From Burkholderia contaminans (lineage in GTDB: Bacteria; Pseudomonadota; Gammaproteobacteria; Burkholderiales; Burkholderiaceae), in the NCBI RefSeq assembly GCF_029633825.1, contig NZ_CP090640.1, positions 1,116,001-1,180,000 of the forward strand: 64,000 bases of DNA, written 5' to 3'. Position numbers and translations under genes: made by a program. The notes under the pieces were generated by a model that worked only from the letters and a program-made list of their open reading frames with translations, was not told the origin of the DNA and made no database searches. Shown piece after piece: positions 35,658 to 45,529 of this stretch (position 1 is its first letter; each line of letters begins with the position of its first letter).

Positions 35658-36439
35658 CATTTGCGTGCACGGATTTCCCTCGATGGTGCACCGGCCTGCG
35701 CGATCATCCTGTCGTGCGCCTGCATTCGCACCGCCTCTCTTCCGCGCTTCGCGCCGTCCCTTCGTTTTTTCCTGTTCCGGTTGTTCGTTCGCGGACAGCG
35801 CGCTGTTGCGCGCATGCCGTCCGGGCTTACCCGGTTGGCGTGCGCGAAACGCGTCCGTTACACTCAGCTTTCGCCGACCGCGCGGTCGGGAAAACGGTCG
35901 GCAGTTCTCCTACAAGCAGAATGCAGAAGAGGGAGTACGGTTGGATGAGCAGCGCAGGACGATGGTTCGGGGCAGGAGAGGCGGCGGGTGCCGTTCGTTC
36001 GCCGTGGGGAAGGGGGCAGCTCGTCGCGGCTTTCCCGAGCTGTTCCACGGCCTGTATGCCCGTTCCGGCGCCATCGCAGGTCGTTGCGTTCGCATCCATA
36101 CCCGCTGCCTCATGAGCCGCCGGCTTTCCGACGTTTCACCGCTTGTCCATCCGGTCGCATCAGGCCGGATCGGTGTGCGTTCCCGCTATCGTTGCGCTCG
36201 CATCGATCTCCCGCACGATCCTGCATTTCTTCGCCTTCTTCATCGCGACGACATTGCCATTGCGCATCGTGACGGTCGAACGACCGTTGCGGCCGGCATG
36301 CGGCGCATGGGTGCGGCATTTCACGGGAAAACGAGCATGGGCGTGGCCGGGCGGGATAATTAAGATATTAACTTGTTTGGGGACCGGGAGCCGCCGAGCG
36401 ACCCGTGGTTTTTTCGAGCAGCGTTTGGAGACAACGTAA

Positions 36440-37597
36440 ATGAAGATGAATCGATGGATGGAGGCGCTGCTTGCCGCGGGCCTCGTGTGCGCGGCGGCAA
36501 CGGCGTCGGCGCAGGTGAAGATCGGCGTGACGCTGTCGGCCACCGGGCCGGCCGCATCGCTCGGGATTCCGGAGAAGAACACGATCGCGCTGCTGCCGAA
36601 GGAAATCGCCGGCAAGAGCGTGCAGTACATCGTGCTCGACGACGCATCCGACACGAGCCGCGCGGTGCAGAACGTGCGCAAGCTGATCGATGAAGATCAC
36701 GTCGACGCGATCATTGGCTCGTCCGTCACCCCGAACTCGCTCGCAATGCTCGACCCCGTATCGCAGGGCAAGACGCCGACGATCTCGCTCGCGGCGAGCG
36801 CCCAGATCATCTCGCCGATGGACGCGAAACGCGCATGGATGTTCAAGGTGCCGCAGAACGACCAGCTGATGGCTGACGCGATCGCCGGCTACATGGCGAA
36901 GCACGGCGTGAAGACGGTCGGCTTCATCGGTTTCGCCGATGCGTACGGTGACAGCTGGTACAAGACGTTCGATGCGGCGGCGGCGAAGAACGGGCTGAAG
37001 CTGGTGTCGAACGAGCGCTTCAACCGGACCGATGCGTCGGTGATGGGGCAGGTGCTGAAGCTGATGGGCTCGAATCCGGATGCGGTGCTGATCGCCGGCT
37101 CGGGCACGCCGGCGGCGCTGCCGGCGAAGACGCTGAAGGAGCGCGGCTACAAGGGTAAGGTGTACCAGACGCACGGCGTCGCGAACAACGACTTCCTGCG
37201 CGTGTGCGGCAAGGATTGCGAAGGCGAGATCCTGCCGGCCGGCCCGGTGCTCGTGACCGACCAGCTGCCCGATTCGAACCCGGTGAAGAAGCCGGCGCTC
37301 GGCTACAAGGCCGCGTACGAGAAGGCGTACGGCGCGGGCTCGCTGGCGACGTTCGGCGGCCACGCGTGGGATGCGGGGCTGCTGCTGCAGCGTGCGATTC
37401 CGGAAGCGCTGAAGAAGGGCCAGCCGGGCACCGAGGCGTTCCGCGAGGCGCTGCGTGCGTCGATCGAGAACGTGAAGGACCTGCCCGTATCGCACGGCGT
37501 GATCAACATGACGCCGACCGACCACAACGGCTTCGACACGCGTGCGCGCGTGATGGTGCAGATCGTCGACGGCAAGTGGAAGCTGCAGGCCGAATAA
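36440..37597 (+). CDS. Periplasmic substrate-binding protein of the second importer
   Basis: A 385-residue protein with signal peptide about 1-24 (TASA|QVKIGV) and the Peripla_BP_6 fold. Motifs are VKIGVTLSATGPAASLGIPEKN, IIGSSVTPNSLAML and VGFIGFADAYGDSWY. It is only distantly like the binding protein of the first importer, so a different substrate is likely. A TTTGGAGACAACGT ribosome site precedes ATG 36440. Relatives are annotated for branched-chain amino acids and aromatic acids. Confidence 0.92.
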   Translation: MKMNRWMEALLAAGLVCAAATASAQVKIGVTLSATGPAASLGIPEKNTIALLPKEIAGKSVQYIVLDDASDTSRAVQNVRKLIDEDHVDAIIGSSVTPNSLAMLDPVSQGKTPTISLAASAQIISPMDAKRAWMFKVPQNDQLMADAIAGYMAKHGVKTVGFIGFADAYGDSWYKTFDAAAAKNGLKLVSNERFNRTDASVMGQVLKLMGSNPDAVLIAGSGTPAALPAKTLKERGYKGKVYQTHGVANNDFLRVCGKDCEGEILPAGPVLVTDQLPDSNPVKKPALGYKAAYEKAYGAGSLATFGGHAWDAGLLLQRAIPEALKKGQPGTEAFREALRASIENVKDLPVSHGVINMTPTDHNGFDTRARVMVQIVDGKWKLQAE

Positions 37598-37611
37598 GCG
37601 TCACGTGAAAC
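37598..37611. other. Degenerate parS-like site
   Basis: GCGTCACGTGAAAC right after the binding-protein stop matches the parS core GTTTCACGTGAAAC at 12 of 14 positions. The inner TCACGTGA is intact. It may be a weak ParB site or coincidence. Confidence 0.3.
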
Positions 37612-37805
37612 CGGCGTGCGCGGCGCGAATGGCGCCGTGCATGCCGCCGGCAGCGCGCCGGACCCGACCGGCCCGCGACCGTGCCCATGTCGTATGGAAC
37701 CACCGGGGCTCGCTGCGTGGCGCGCGACGCGCCGATCTTGCGGCGCGTGCGCCCCGGCCGTTCCTGTCTTTCGTTTCTCCGCAGCATTCTCGATACACGA
37801 AACGT

Positions 37806-38861
37806 ATGGATCTCTCGATTGCAGCGATCCTCGCGCAAGACGGCATCACGACCGGCGCCATATATGCATTGCTGTCGCTGGCGCTCGTACTGGTGTTTTC
37901 CGTCACGCGGGTGATCTTCATTCCCCAGGGCGAATTCGTCGCCTATGGTGCGCTGACGCTTGCCGCGTTGCAGGCGCAGAAATTTCCCGCCACCTGCTGG
38001 CTGCTGTTCGTGATGGGCATCGCGTGCTTCCTGCTCGAAGTCGGCGGCCTGATCCGGCATCGCGAACGGCGCCATCAGCTCGGACGCACGCTCGCGACAC
38101 TCGGCAGCCGCTACATCCTGCTGCCGCTCGCAGTATTCGCGATCACGCGCAGCTTCGCCGCGCAGCCGCTGCCGATGCTCGCGCAGATCGCGCTGACGCT
38201 CGCGATCGTCGTGCCGATGGGGCCGTTCGTCTACCGGCTCGTCTACCAGCCGATCGCCGAAGGCACGACGCTGCTGCTGCTGATCGTGTCAGTCGCCGTC
38301 CACTTCGCGATGGTCGGCCTCGGGCTCGTGATGTTCGGCGCGGAAGGTTCGCGCACCAACGGCTTCTCTGATGCGTCGCTGTCGATCGGCGGCATGACCG
38401 TGTCGGTGCAGAGCATCCTGGTCGTCGTGACGGCGCTCGTGCTGATCGGCGCGCTCTACGTGTACTTCGGCCGCACGATCGCCGGCAAGGCGCTGCGCGC
38501 GACCTCGGTGAACCGGCTCGGCGCGCGGCTCGTCGGCATCGGCACGACCGAGGCGGGGCGGCTCGCGTTCACGTTCGCGGCGGGGCTCGGTGTGCTGTCC
38601 GGGATCCTCGTCGGCCCGCTGACGACGATCTACTACGACTCGGGCTTCCTGATCGGCCTGAAGGGCTTCGTCGGCGCGATCATCGGCGGGCTCGTCAGCT
38701 ATCCGCTCGCGGCTGCCGGCTCGCTGCTCGTCGGCGTGCTCGAATCGTATTCGTCGTTCTGGGCGAGCGCCTACAAGGAGGTGATCGTGTTCACGCTGAT
38801 CATTCCGGTGCTGCTGTGGCGGAGCTTCGCGACGCCGCACGCGGAAGAGGAAGAGGAGTGA
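37806..38861 (+). CDS. ABC importer permease (LivH-like, second importer)
   Basis: A 351-residue permease, longer than the usual LivH (about 290-300) because of an extra hydrophilic/hydrophobic insertion at residues about 65-125. It keeps the family features: GAIYALLSLALVLVFSVTRVIFIPQGEFVAYGAL and VGAIIGGLVSYPLAAAGSLLVGVLE. An acidic tail (AEEEEE) ends it. ATG 37806 is chosen because the preceding in-frame sequence is not family-like. Confidence 0.9.
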   Translation: MDLSIAAILAQDGITTGAIYALLSLALVLVFSVTRVIFIPQGEFVAYGALTLAALQAQKFPATCWLLFVMGIACFLLEVGGLIRHRERRHQLGRTLATLGSRYILLPLAVFAITRSFAAQPLPMLAQIALTLAIVVPMGPFVYRLVYQPIAEGTTLLLLIVSVAVHFAMVGLGLVMFGAEGSRTNGFSDASLSIGGMTVSVQSILVVVTALVLIGALYVYFGRTIAGKALRATSVNRLGARLVGIGTTEAGRLAFTFAAGLGVLSGILVGPLTTIYYDSGFLIGLKGFVGAIIGGLVSYPLAAAGSLLVGVLESYSSFWASAYKEVIVFTLIIPVLLWRSFATPHAEEEEE

Positions 38862-38865
38862 TGCG

Positions 38866-40650
38866 ATGAAGACGATGGTACGCAACAAGACCTTCTGGGT
38901 ATTTCTCGTGGTGCTGTTCGCGCTGCCGGTACTGCCCGGCGCGCTACAGGTGCCTGAATACTGGATCACGCTGCTGAACTACATCGGCCTCTACGCGATC
39001 GTCGCGATCGGGCTCGTGCTGCTCACGGGCGTCGGCGGGATGACGAGCTTCGGGCAGGCCGCGTTCGTCGGCATCGGCGCCTACGCGACCGCGTTCCTGA
39101 CGACGCGCTATGGCGTGTCGCCGTGGCTCGCGCTGATCGTCGGCGTCGTGCTGACGGCGCTCGTCGCGCTCGTGCTCGGGGCGGTCACGATGCGGCTGTC
39201 CGGCCACTTCCTGCCGCTCGGCACGATCGCGTGGGGCCTCGCGCTGTTCTACCTGTTCGGCAATCTCGAACTGCTCGGCAAGTACGACGGGATCAACGGT
39301 ATTCCGGCGCTGAACCTGTTCGGCATCACGCTCGAAAGCGGCCGCAGCCTGTATTTCCTGATCTGGGCCGTCGTGCTGGCTGCAATCGTGTCAGTGCAGA
39401 ACCTGCTGAACAGCCGCCCAGGCCGAGCGATCCGTGCGCTGCGCGGCGGCGGCGTGATGGCCGAGGCGATGGGCGTGAACACCGCGTGGATGCGCGTCGT
39501 GATCTTCGTCTATGCGGCCGTGCTCGCGGCCGTATCGGGCTTCCTGTACGCGCACCTGCAGCGTGCGGTGAACCCGACACCGTTCGGGCTGAATCACGGG
39601 ATCGAGTTCCTGTTCATGGCCGTGGTCGGCGGGGTGTCGCACGTGTGGGGCGCAGTGCTTGGCGCGGCGATCCTGACCGTGCTGCAGGACTACCTGCAGA
39701 CGCTGCTGCCGAAGCTGCTCGGCTCGGAAGGCAACTTCGAGATCATCGTGTTCGGCGTGTTGATGGTGCTGCTGCTGCAGTACGCGCGCCAGGGCGTGTG
39801 GCCGTTCGTCGCCAGGCTGTTCCCGCACGGGCCGCGTGCGCATGTGCCCGAGCATGCCGATCCGTTGCCGCAACGCGCGAAGCCTGCGGCCGGCGAGCCG
39901 CTGCTCGTCGTCGACAACGCGCGCAAGCAGTTCGGCGGGCTCGTGGCCGTCAACGATGTCAGCTTCGACGTGAAAGCGGGGCAGATCATCGGGCTGATCG
40001 GCCCGAACGGCGCCGGCAAGTCGACCACGTTCAACCTCGTGACGGGCGTGCTGAAGCCGACGGGCGGCACGATCACGTTCCGTGGCGAGCGCATCGATGG
40101 GCTCACATCGCGCCAGATCGTCCGCCGCGGCATCGGCCGGACGTTCCAGCACGTGAAGCTGTTGCCGGCGATGACGGTGCTCGAGAACGTCGCGATCGGC
40201 GCGCACCTTCGTGGCCATACGGGCGTGTGGCGCAGCGTCGCGCGGCTCAATGCCCATGAGGAAGCGCAATTGCTGGCCGAGGCCGCACAGCAGATCCGCC
40301 GCGTCGGGCTCGAGAAGCACATGTACGACGAAGCGGGCAGCCTCGCGCTGGGCCAGCAGCGGATTCTCGAAATCGCGCGCGCGCTGTGCTGCGACCCGAC
40401 ACTGCTGCTGCTCGACGAGCCGGCCGCCGGGCTGCGTTACCAAGAGAAGCAGCAACTCGCCGACCTGCTGCGGCGGCTGAAGGCGGAAGGCATGAGCGTG
40501 TTGCTCGTGGAACACGACATGGATTTCGTGATGAATCTCACCGACCGGCTGGTGGTGATGGAGTTCGGCACGCGGATCGCGGAAGGGCTGCCGCAGGACG
40601 TGCAGCAGGATCCGGCGGTGCTCGAAGCGTATCTGGGCGGGGTGGAGTGA
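38866..40650 (+). CDS. Fused LivM permease and LivG ATPase
   Basis: A 594-residue fusion. Residues 1 to about 320 are a LivM-type permease ([47 protein letters not shown]). Residues about 340-594 are a LivG-type ATPase: Walker [10 protein letters not shown] near 382, signature [12 protein letters not shown], Walker [13 protein letters not shown]-loop EHDMDF. A Pro-rich linker joins them. It starts 4 bases after the previous stop and overlaps the next gene (ATGA). Fused forms are known in beta-proteobacteria. Confidence 0.94.
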   Translation: MKTMVRNKTFWVFLVVLFALPVLPGALQVPEYWITLLNYIGLYAIVAIGLVLLTGVGGMTSFGQAAFVGIGAYATAFLTTRYGVSPWLALIVGVVLTALVALVLGAVTMRLSGHFLPLGTIAWGLALFYLFGNLELLGKYDGINGIPALNLFGITLESGRSLYFLIWAVVLAAIVSVQNLLNSRPGRAIRALRGGGVMAEAMGVNTAWMRVVIFVYAAVLAAVSGFLYAHLQRAVNPTPFGLNHGIEFLFMAVVGGVSHVWGAVLGAAILTVLQDYLQTLLPKLLGSEGNFEIIVFGVLMVLLLQYARQGVWPFVARLFPHGPRAHVPEHADPLPQRAKPAAGEPLLVVDNARKQFGGLVAVNDVSFDVKAGQIIGLIGPNGAGKSTTFNLVTGVLKPTGGTITFRGERIDGLTSRQIVRRGIGRTFQHVKLLPAMTVLENVAIGAHLRGHTGVWRSVARLNAHEEAQLLAEAAQQIRRVGLEKHMYDEAGSLALGQQRILEIARALCCDPTLLLLDEPAAGLRYQEKQQLADLLRRLKAEGMSVLLVEHDMDFVMNLTDRLVVMEFGTRIAEGLPQDVQQDPAVLEAYLGGVE

Positions 40651-41405
40651 TGACGGACACGACGATACCGATTCTCGAAGTGCGCGGGCTGGCGGTCCGA
40701 TACGGGAAGGTGGAGGCGCTGCACGGCACGGCGATCAAGGTCGGTGCGGGGCAGATTGTCAGCGTGATCGGACCGAACGGAGCCGGCAAGTCGACGCTGC
40801 TGAACGCGGTCATGGGCGCACTGCCGGTGAACGGGCATGCGTCGGGCGCGGTCGTGTATCGCGGTCACGACGTCGGTGCGTTGCCGGTCGAGCAGCGCGT
40901 CGCGCGCGGGATGTGCCTCGTGCCGGAAAAGCGTGAGCTGTTCAGCACGATGACGGTTGAGGACAACCTCGTGCTGGGCGCGTATCGGCGCAAGCTGGCC
41001 GGTGAGGCGAACTTCCTCGACCAGCTCGATCACGTGTTCGCGTTGTTTCCTCGGCTGAGGGAGCGACGCAGGCAGGCGGCCGGCACGCTGTCCGGCGGCG
41101 AGCGGCAGATGCTCGCGGTTGGCCGCGCGCTGATGGGCAAGCCCGACCTGCTGATGCTCGACGAGCCGAGCCTCGGCCTGGCGCCCCTGATCGTGAAGGA
41201 GATCTTCCATATCATCAGCGCGTTGCGCGGGACGGGTGTGGCGACGCTGCTGATCGAGCAGAACGCGCGGGCTGCGCTACAGATCTCCGACTACGGCTAT
41301 GTGCTGGAGACGGGCGAGTTTGCGCTGGAAGGGCCGGCGGCGGAACTCGCGCAGAATCCGCGCGTGATCGAAACCTACCTCGGGCTGGCGAAGAAAACGG
41401 CTTGA
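40650..41405 (+). CDS. ABC importer ATPase (LivF-like, second importer)
   Basis: A 251-residue LivF-type ATPase with a normal Walker A (GPNGAGKST), signature [10 protein letters not shown], Walker [14 protein letters not shown] and H-loop IEQNARAAL. It completes the second importer. It contrasts with the LivF-like protein of the first importer, whose Walker A has arginine. The start overlaps the previous stop as TGATG. A parS site lies 33 bases after its stop. Confidence 0.94.
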   Translation: MTDTTIPILEVRGLAVRYGKVEALHGTAIKVGAGQIVSVIGPNGAGKSTLLNAVMGALPVNGHASGAVVYRGHDVGALPVEQRVARGMCLVPEKRELFSTMTVEDNLVLGAYRRKLAGEANFLDQLDHVFALFPRLRERRRQAAGTLSGGERQMLAVGRALMGKPDLLMLDEPSLGLAPLIVKEIFHIISALRGTGVATLLIEQNARAALQISDYGYVLETGEFALEGPAAELAQNPRVIETYLGLAKKTA

Positions 41406-41438
41406 TCGGTGGCGCGGTTGGCGGGAAATGGGCGGCGT

Positions 41439-41452
41439 GTTTCACGTGAAAC
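41439..41452. other. parS centromere site (perfect)
   Basis: GTTTCACGTGAAAC, the 14-bp palindrome bound by chromosomal ParB. Its flanks extend the palindrome (GGCGTGTTTCACGTGAAACACGCC). The palindrome is about 4 kb from parB. Confidence 0.95.
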
Positions 41453-41765
41453 ACGCCGCTTTTGTTTTCGGGGCGAGATGTGATGTCGATGCATCGACGG
41501 TTAATAACCAGGGGATAAGTACCGGAGGAACCATCAAAAAGCTCTGTGCAGCGGCGGCGGGTCGCGAGATATCCACAGTGCAGATGGCGATCCTGGTTGT
41601 CGTTCGGAGTTGATCGGTCGTTCCGCTGGCCGACGATGTACGGCGTCACAGGGGATAAGTGCCGAGCGAATCGACGGAAATTCTGTGCGGAAGGGGGCGG
41701 ATGGTTTGCACAGGGTATTTCCTCAGGGTGTTGGGGGCGGGGCACAGGCCTCGAACGTGTTGTGT

Positions 41766-41779
41766 GTTCCACGTGAAAT
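41766..41779. other. parS-like site (12 of 14)
   Basis: GTTCCACGTGAAAT; the variant C at position 4 is also accepted in the Bacillus-type parS (TGTTCCACGTGAAACA), so it may be functional. Confidence 0.6.
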
Positions 41780-42008
41780 TTCCCGCCAAATGGATCGCTG
41801 CACAGGCGCAGCGATGTGCGGAGGGCGGGCCGGAGGCTTCGCAGGCGTGGGCGCTGAACCACAGATTCGTCGGTTCGCCACCGAAAAATCGCCGAAATGC
41901 ACAGACCCTACCATTCGGACGGCATTCGGGCGAAAAGCGAACCCGCTATAATTCGCCCCATACATTTCTCAGATAGGTTCGTGCGCAGTCCTGCGGACGG
42001 AATCCACC

Positions 42009-43979
42009 ATGCTTTTTCCCACAGAATTTGACGTCATCGTCGTCGGTGGCGGTCATGCCGGCACCGAAGCTGCGCTGGCGTCCGCCCGTATGGGCGCAAA
42101 GACACTGCTGCTGACCCACAACATCGAAACGCTTGGGCAGATGAGCTGCAATCCGTCGATCGGCGGTATCGGCAAGGGCCATCTGGTCAAGGAAGTCGAT
42201 GCGCTGGGCGGCGCAATGGCCGCCGCGACGGACGAGAGCGGTATTCAGTTCCGGATCCTCAATTCGTCGAAGGGCCCGGCTGTGCGCGCGACGCGTGCGC
42301 AGGCCGATCGCATCCTGTACAAGGCCGCGATCCGTCACCGGCTCGAGAACCAGCCGAATCTCTGGCTGTTCCAGCAGGCCGTCGACGACCTGATGGTCGA
42401 AGGCGATCGCGTGGTGGGCGCCGTTACGCAGATCGGCATCCGCTTCCGCGCCCGTGCGGTCGTGCTGACCGCCGGTACGTTCCTCGACGGCAAGATCCAC
42501 GTCGGCCTGAACAACTACACGGGCGGTCGCGCGGGCGATCCGGCGGCCGTGTCGCTGTCGTCGCGCCTGAAGGAGCTGAAGCTGCCGCAGGGCCGCCTGA
42601 AGACGGGTACGCCGCCGCGTATCGATGGCCGCTCGATCGATTTCTCGCAGCTGACCGAACAACCGGGCGATCTCGATCCGATCCCGGTCTTCTCGTTCCT
42701 CGGCCGAGCGGAGCAGCATCCGCAGCAGCTGCCGTGCTGGGTGACGCACACGAACGAGCGCACGCACGACATCATTCGTGGCGGTCTCGACCGTTCGCCT
42801 ATGTATACAGGCGTGATCGAAGGCGTCGGGCCGCGCTATTGCCCGTCGATCGAGGACAAGATTCACCGGTTCGCGTCGAAGGAGTCGCACCAGATCTTCC
42901 TGGAGCCGGAAGGGCTGACGACCAACGAGTTCTATCCGAACGGGATCTCGACGAGCCTGCCGTTCGATGTCCAGCTCGAGCTCGTGCATTCGATGCGCGG
43001 CCTCGAGAACGCCCATATCCTGCGCCCCGGCTATGCGATCGAGTACGACTACTTCGACCCGCGTGCGCTGAAGGCGTCGCTGGAGACGAAGGCGATCAAC
43101 GGGCTGTTCTTTGCGGGCCAGATCAATGGGACGACCGGCTATGAAGAGGCGGCCGCGCAGGGTCTGCTGGCCGGCCTCAATGCGGGCCGCTACGTGCAGG
43201 AGAAGGACGCCTGGTGCCCGCGCCGTGACCAGGCCTACCTTGGCGTGCTGGTCGACGATCTCGTGACGCGTGGCGTGGCCGAGCCATACCGGATGTTCAC
43301 GAGCCGCGCCGAGTATCGCCTGAGCCTGCGTGAAGACAATGCCGACATGCGCCTGACCGAGATCGGCCGCGAACTGGGGCTCGTCGACGACGCGCGCTGG
43401 GACGCATTCAGCCGGAAGCGCGACGCTGTTTCACGTGAAACCGAACGCCTGAAGTCGACGTGGGTCACGCCGAAGACGTTGCCGGCGGAAGAGGCGACCG
43501 CGCTCCTCGGCAAGGCGATCGACCACGAATACAGCCTCGCCGAGTTGCTGCGCCGCCCGGGGATCAGCTACGACGGCGTGTGTGGACTGAAGGGCGGCGA
43601 ATGCGGCCCGGCTGAGCCGCTGGCCGACGATCCGGTGATGCTCGAGCAGATCAAGGAGCAGGTCGAGATCGGCATCAAGTATCAGGGCTATATCGAGCGC
43701 CAGGCCTCCGAGATCGAACGCAACGACGCGAACGAGAACACGCGCCTGCCGGACGGTATCGATTACCGCGAAGTCCGCGGCCTGTCGTTCGAGGTGAGCC
43801 AGAAGCTCAACGAGTTCCGGCCGGAAACGATCGGGCAGGCGTCGCGCATCTCGGGTGTCACGCCGGCAGCGATCTCGCTGCTGATGGTGCACCTGAAGCG
43901 CCGCGGCCTGGGGCGCCGTAATGGCACTGCCATAGAGGCAACGGAGCAGGGGGACGGCGCCGTCCCGACGCAACAATGA
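42009..43979 (+). CDS. mnmG: MnmG, tRNA uridine-34 5-carboxymethylaminomethyl synthesis enzyme
   Basis: A 656-residue FAD protein. FAD motif [21 protein letters not shown] lies at 8-28, GidA signature 1 ([29 protein letters not shown]) and signature 2 ([17 protein letters not shown]) are present. With MnmE it makes the cmnm5 side chain at U34 of tRNA; MnmC (12743) later processes it. The gene is first in the mnmG-rsmG-parA-parB order. A perfect parS lies inside its coding sequence. Confidence 0.97.
   Translation: MLFPTEFDVIVVGGGHAGTEAALASARMGAKTLLLTHNIETLGQMSCNPSIGGIGKGHLVKEVDALGGAMAAATDESGIQFRILNSSKGPAVRATRAQADRILYKAAIRHRLENQPNLWLFQQAVDDLMVEGDRVVGAVTQIGIRFRARAVVLTAGTFLDGKIHVGLNNYTGGRAGDPAAVSLSSRLKELKLPQGRLKTGTPPRIDGRSIDFSQLTEQPGDLDPIPVFSFLGRAEQHPQQLPCWVTHTNERTHDIIRGGLDRSPMYTGVIEGVGPRYCPSIEDKIHRFASKESHQIFLEPEGLTTNEFYPNGISTSLPFDVQLELVHSMRGLENAHILRPGYAIEYDYFDPRALKASLETKAINGLFFAGQINGTTGYEEAAAQGLLAGLNAGRYVQEKDAWCPRRDQAYLGVLVDDLVTRGVAEPYRMFTSRAEYRLSLREDNADMRLTEIGRELGLVDDARWDAFSRKRDAVSRETERLKSTWVTPKTLPAEEATALLGKAIDHEYSLAELLRRPGISYDGVCGLKGGECGPAEPLADDPVMLEQIKEQVEIGIKYQGYIERQASEIERNDANENTRLPDGIDYREVRGLSFEVSQKLNEFRPETIGQASRISGVTPAAISLLMVHLKRRGLGRRNGTAIEATEQGDGAVPTQQ
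43428..43441. other. parS centromere site inside mnmG (perfect)
   Basis: GTTTCACGTGAAAC within the coding sequence (codons for VSRET). The palindrome is exactly kept although it lies in a gene. Confidence 0.93.
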
Positions 43980-44662
43980 CGGCGCGTCGCGCGCCGGCGG
44001 TTAATCGGGACGTACTGGAACAGATGCTCGTCGAAGGCACGACGGCGCTCGACCTCGCATTGACGGATGCACAGCGCAACCAGCTGCTCGACTATGTCGC
44101 GCTGCTCGGCAAGTGGAACGCGGTCTACAACCTGACCGCGATCCGCGACCCGAAGCAGATGCTGATCCAGCACATTCTCGATTCGCTCTCCATCGTCCCG
44201 CATCTGCGTGGCCCTGCATCGGCCCGCGTGCTCGACGTTGGCTCGGGCGGCGGGTTGCCGGGTATCGTGCTGGCGATCGTCGAGCCCGACTGGCTGATCA
44301 CGCTGAACGATATCGTGCATAAGAAGTCTGCATTCCAGACTCAGATGCGTGCGGAGCTGAAGCTCGCGAACCTGTCGGTGGTCACCGGTCGGGTCGAATC
44401 GCTTCAGCCCGGCGTCGAAGTGCCGGAAAAATTCGACATGATCGTATCCCGCGCTTTCGCGGATCTATCCGACTTCGTTAAACTTGCTCGACATCTGGTC
44501 GCGCCGGGCGGATCGATCTGGGCGATGAAGGGCGTCCATCCGGACGACGAGATTGCGCGATTGCCGGAGGGCAGCCGCGTGAAGCAGACGATACGGCTGG
44601 CGGTTCCGATGCTCGATGCCGAACGGCATCTGATCGAAGTGGCCGTCGACGAAGCGAATTGA
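43976..44662 (+). CDS. rsmG: RsmG, 16S rRNA G527 N7-methyltransferase
   Basis: A 228-residue methyltransferase. SAM motif [17 protein letters not shown] lies near 85-100 and [14 protein letters not shown] is the family region. It methylates N7 of G527 in 16S rRNA; loss gives low-level streptomycin resistance. ATG 43976 overlaps the mnmG stop, so it is coupled. Confidence 0.96.
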   Translation: MTARRAPAVNRDVLEQMLVEGTTALDLALTDAQRNQLLDYVALLGKWNAVYNLTAIRDPKQMLIQHILDSLSIVPHLRGPASARVLDVGSGGGLPGIVLAIVEPDWLITLNDIVHKKSAFQTQMRAELKLANLSVVTGRVESLQPGVEVPEKFDMIVSRAFADLSDFVKLARHLVAPGGSIWAMKGVHPDDEIARLPEGSRVKQTIRLAVPMLDAERHLIEVAVDEAN

Positions 44663-44718
44663 AGGGCCGGCGCGCAGTAGCGCGCCGTTTGTTTGAAGGT
44701 AAAGGGAACACACCAACG

Positions 44719-45498
44719 ATGGCAAAGATCTTCTGCGTTGCGAACCAGAAGGGGGGCGTCGGCAAGACGACGACATCGGTCAATCTCGCCGCAAGCCTTG
44801 CAGCGCAGGAGCAACGAGTCCTGCTGATCGATCTCGACCCGCAGGGTAACGCGACGATGGGCAGCGGAATCGACAAGGCTGCCTGCGAAGCGACCGTGTA
44901 CGAGGTGCTGGTCGACGGCGTGTCGGTGACCGACGCGCGTATCCGCCCGGACGGCGTCACCTACGATGTGCTGCCTGCGAACCGCGAGCTGTCCGGTGCC
45001 GAGATCGAACTGATCAGCATCGACAACCGCGAGCGCCGGCTGAAGGCTGCGCTCGAGCGCGTGGCCGACGACTACGACTTCGTGCTGATCGACTGTCCGC
45101 CGACGCTGTCGCTGCTGACGCTGAACGGGCTGTGCGCGGCGCACGGCGTCGTGATTCCGATGCAGTGCGAGTACTTCGCACTGGAAGGGTTGTCGGACCT
45201 CGTCAACACGATCAAGCAGGTTCACGCGAACATGAACCGCGACCTGAAGATCATCGGCTTGCTGCGCGTGATGTTCGATCCGCGCATCACGCTGCAGCAG
45301 CAAGTCTCCGATCAACTGAAAGCGCACTTCGGCGACAAGGTGTTCGACGCGGTGATTCCGCGTAACGTTCGCCTGGCGGAAGCGCCGAGTTACGGGCTGC
45401 CGGGCGTCGTGTTCGACCGCAGCTCGCGTGGTGCGCAAGCGTATCTCCAGTTCGGTGCCGAAATGATCGACCGCGTTCGCGCGTTCGAGGTGTCGTGA
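44719..45498 (+). CDS. parA: ParA, chromosome-partitioning ATPase
   Basis: A 259-residue ParA/Soj ATPase. The deviant Walker A KGGVGKTT is at 11-18, LLIDLDPQGNATMGSG and VLIDCPPTLSLLT follow. It has no N-terminal helix-turn-helix, so it is the chromosomal type. ATG 44719 is chosen because of AAAGGGAACA before it. With ParB and the parS sites in the window it moves the origin region to the cell poles. Confidence 0.97.
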   Translation: MAKIFCVANQKGGVGKTTTSVNLAASLAAQEQRVLLIDLDPQGNATMGSGIDKAACEATVYEVLVDGVSVTDARIRPDGVTYDVLPANRELSGAEIELISIDNRERRLKAALERVADDYDFVLIDCPPTLSLLTLNGLCAAHGVVIPMQCEYFALEGLSDLVNTIKQVHANMNRDLKIIGLLRVMFDPRITLQQQVSDQLKAHFGDKVFDAVIPRNVRLAEAPSYGLPGVVFDRSSRGAQAYLQFGAEMIDRVRAFEVS

Positions 45499-45529
45499 TC
45501 CGGACATGAGCGAAGCGAGGAAGAAAGAC

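Larger units (their letters stand above)
35365..36439. other. 1-kb gap between the two importer operons
   Basis: No protein gene is convincing here; the open frames in 35479-36363 have no family resemblance, no ribosome site and no conserved composition. The region contains a promoter/terminator pair (35512-35657) that suggests a small RNA. It also has an AT-rich stretch GGGATAATTAAGATATTAAC at 36352-36371, probably near the promoter of the second importer. Confidence 0.6.
41406..42008. other. Intergenic region upstream of mnmG with parS and DnaA-like motifs
   Basis: A 603-base gap holding a perfect parS (41439-41452), a near parS (41766-41779), ATATCCACA (41569-41577), and two copies of CAGGGGATAAGT (41509-41520 and 41649-41660) that read ACTTATCCCCTG on the other strand. 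No protein gene was found. In many bacteria the region next to mnmG (gidA) is the replication origin. Confidence 0.6.

Noticed and set aside
35479..36363. Overlapping open frames in the gap between the two importers
   Set aside because: The translated sequences are Arg- and Ser-rich without any domain, cross the strong terminator at 35624-35657 and have no ribosome site.
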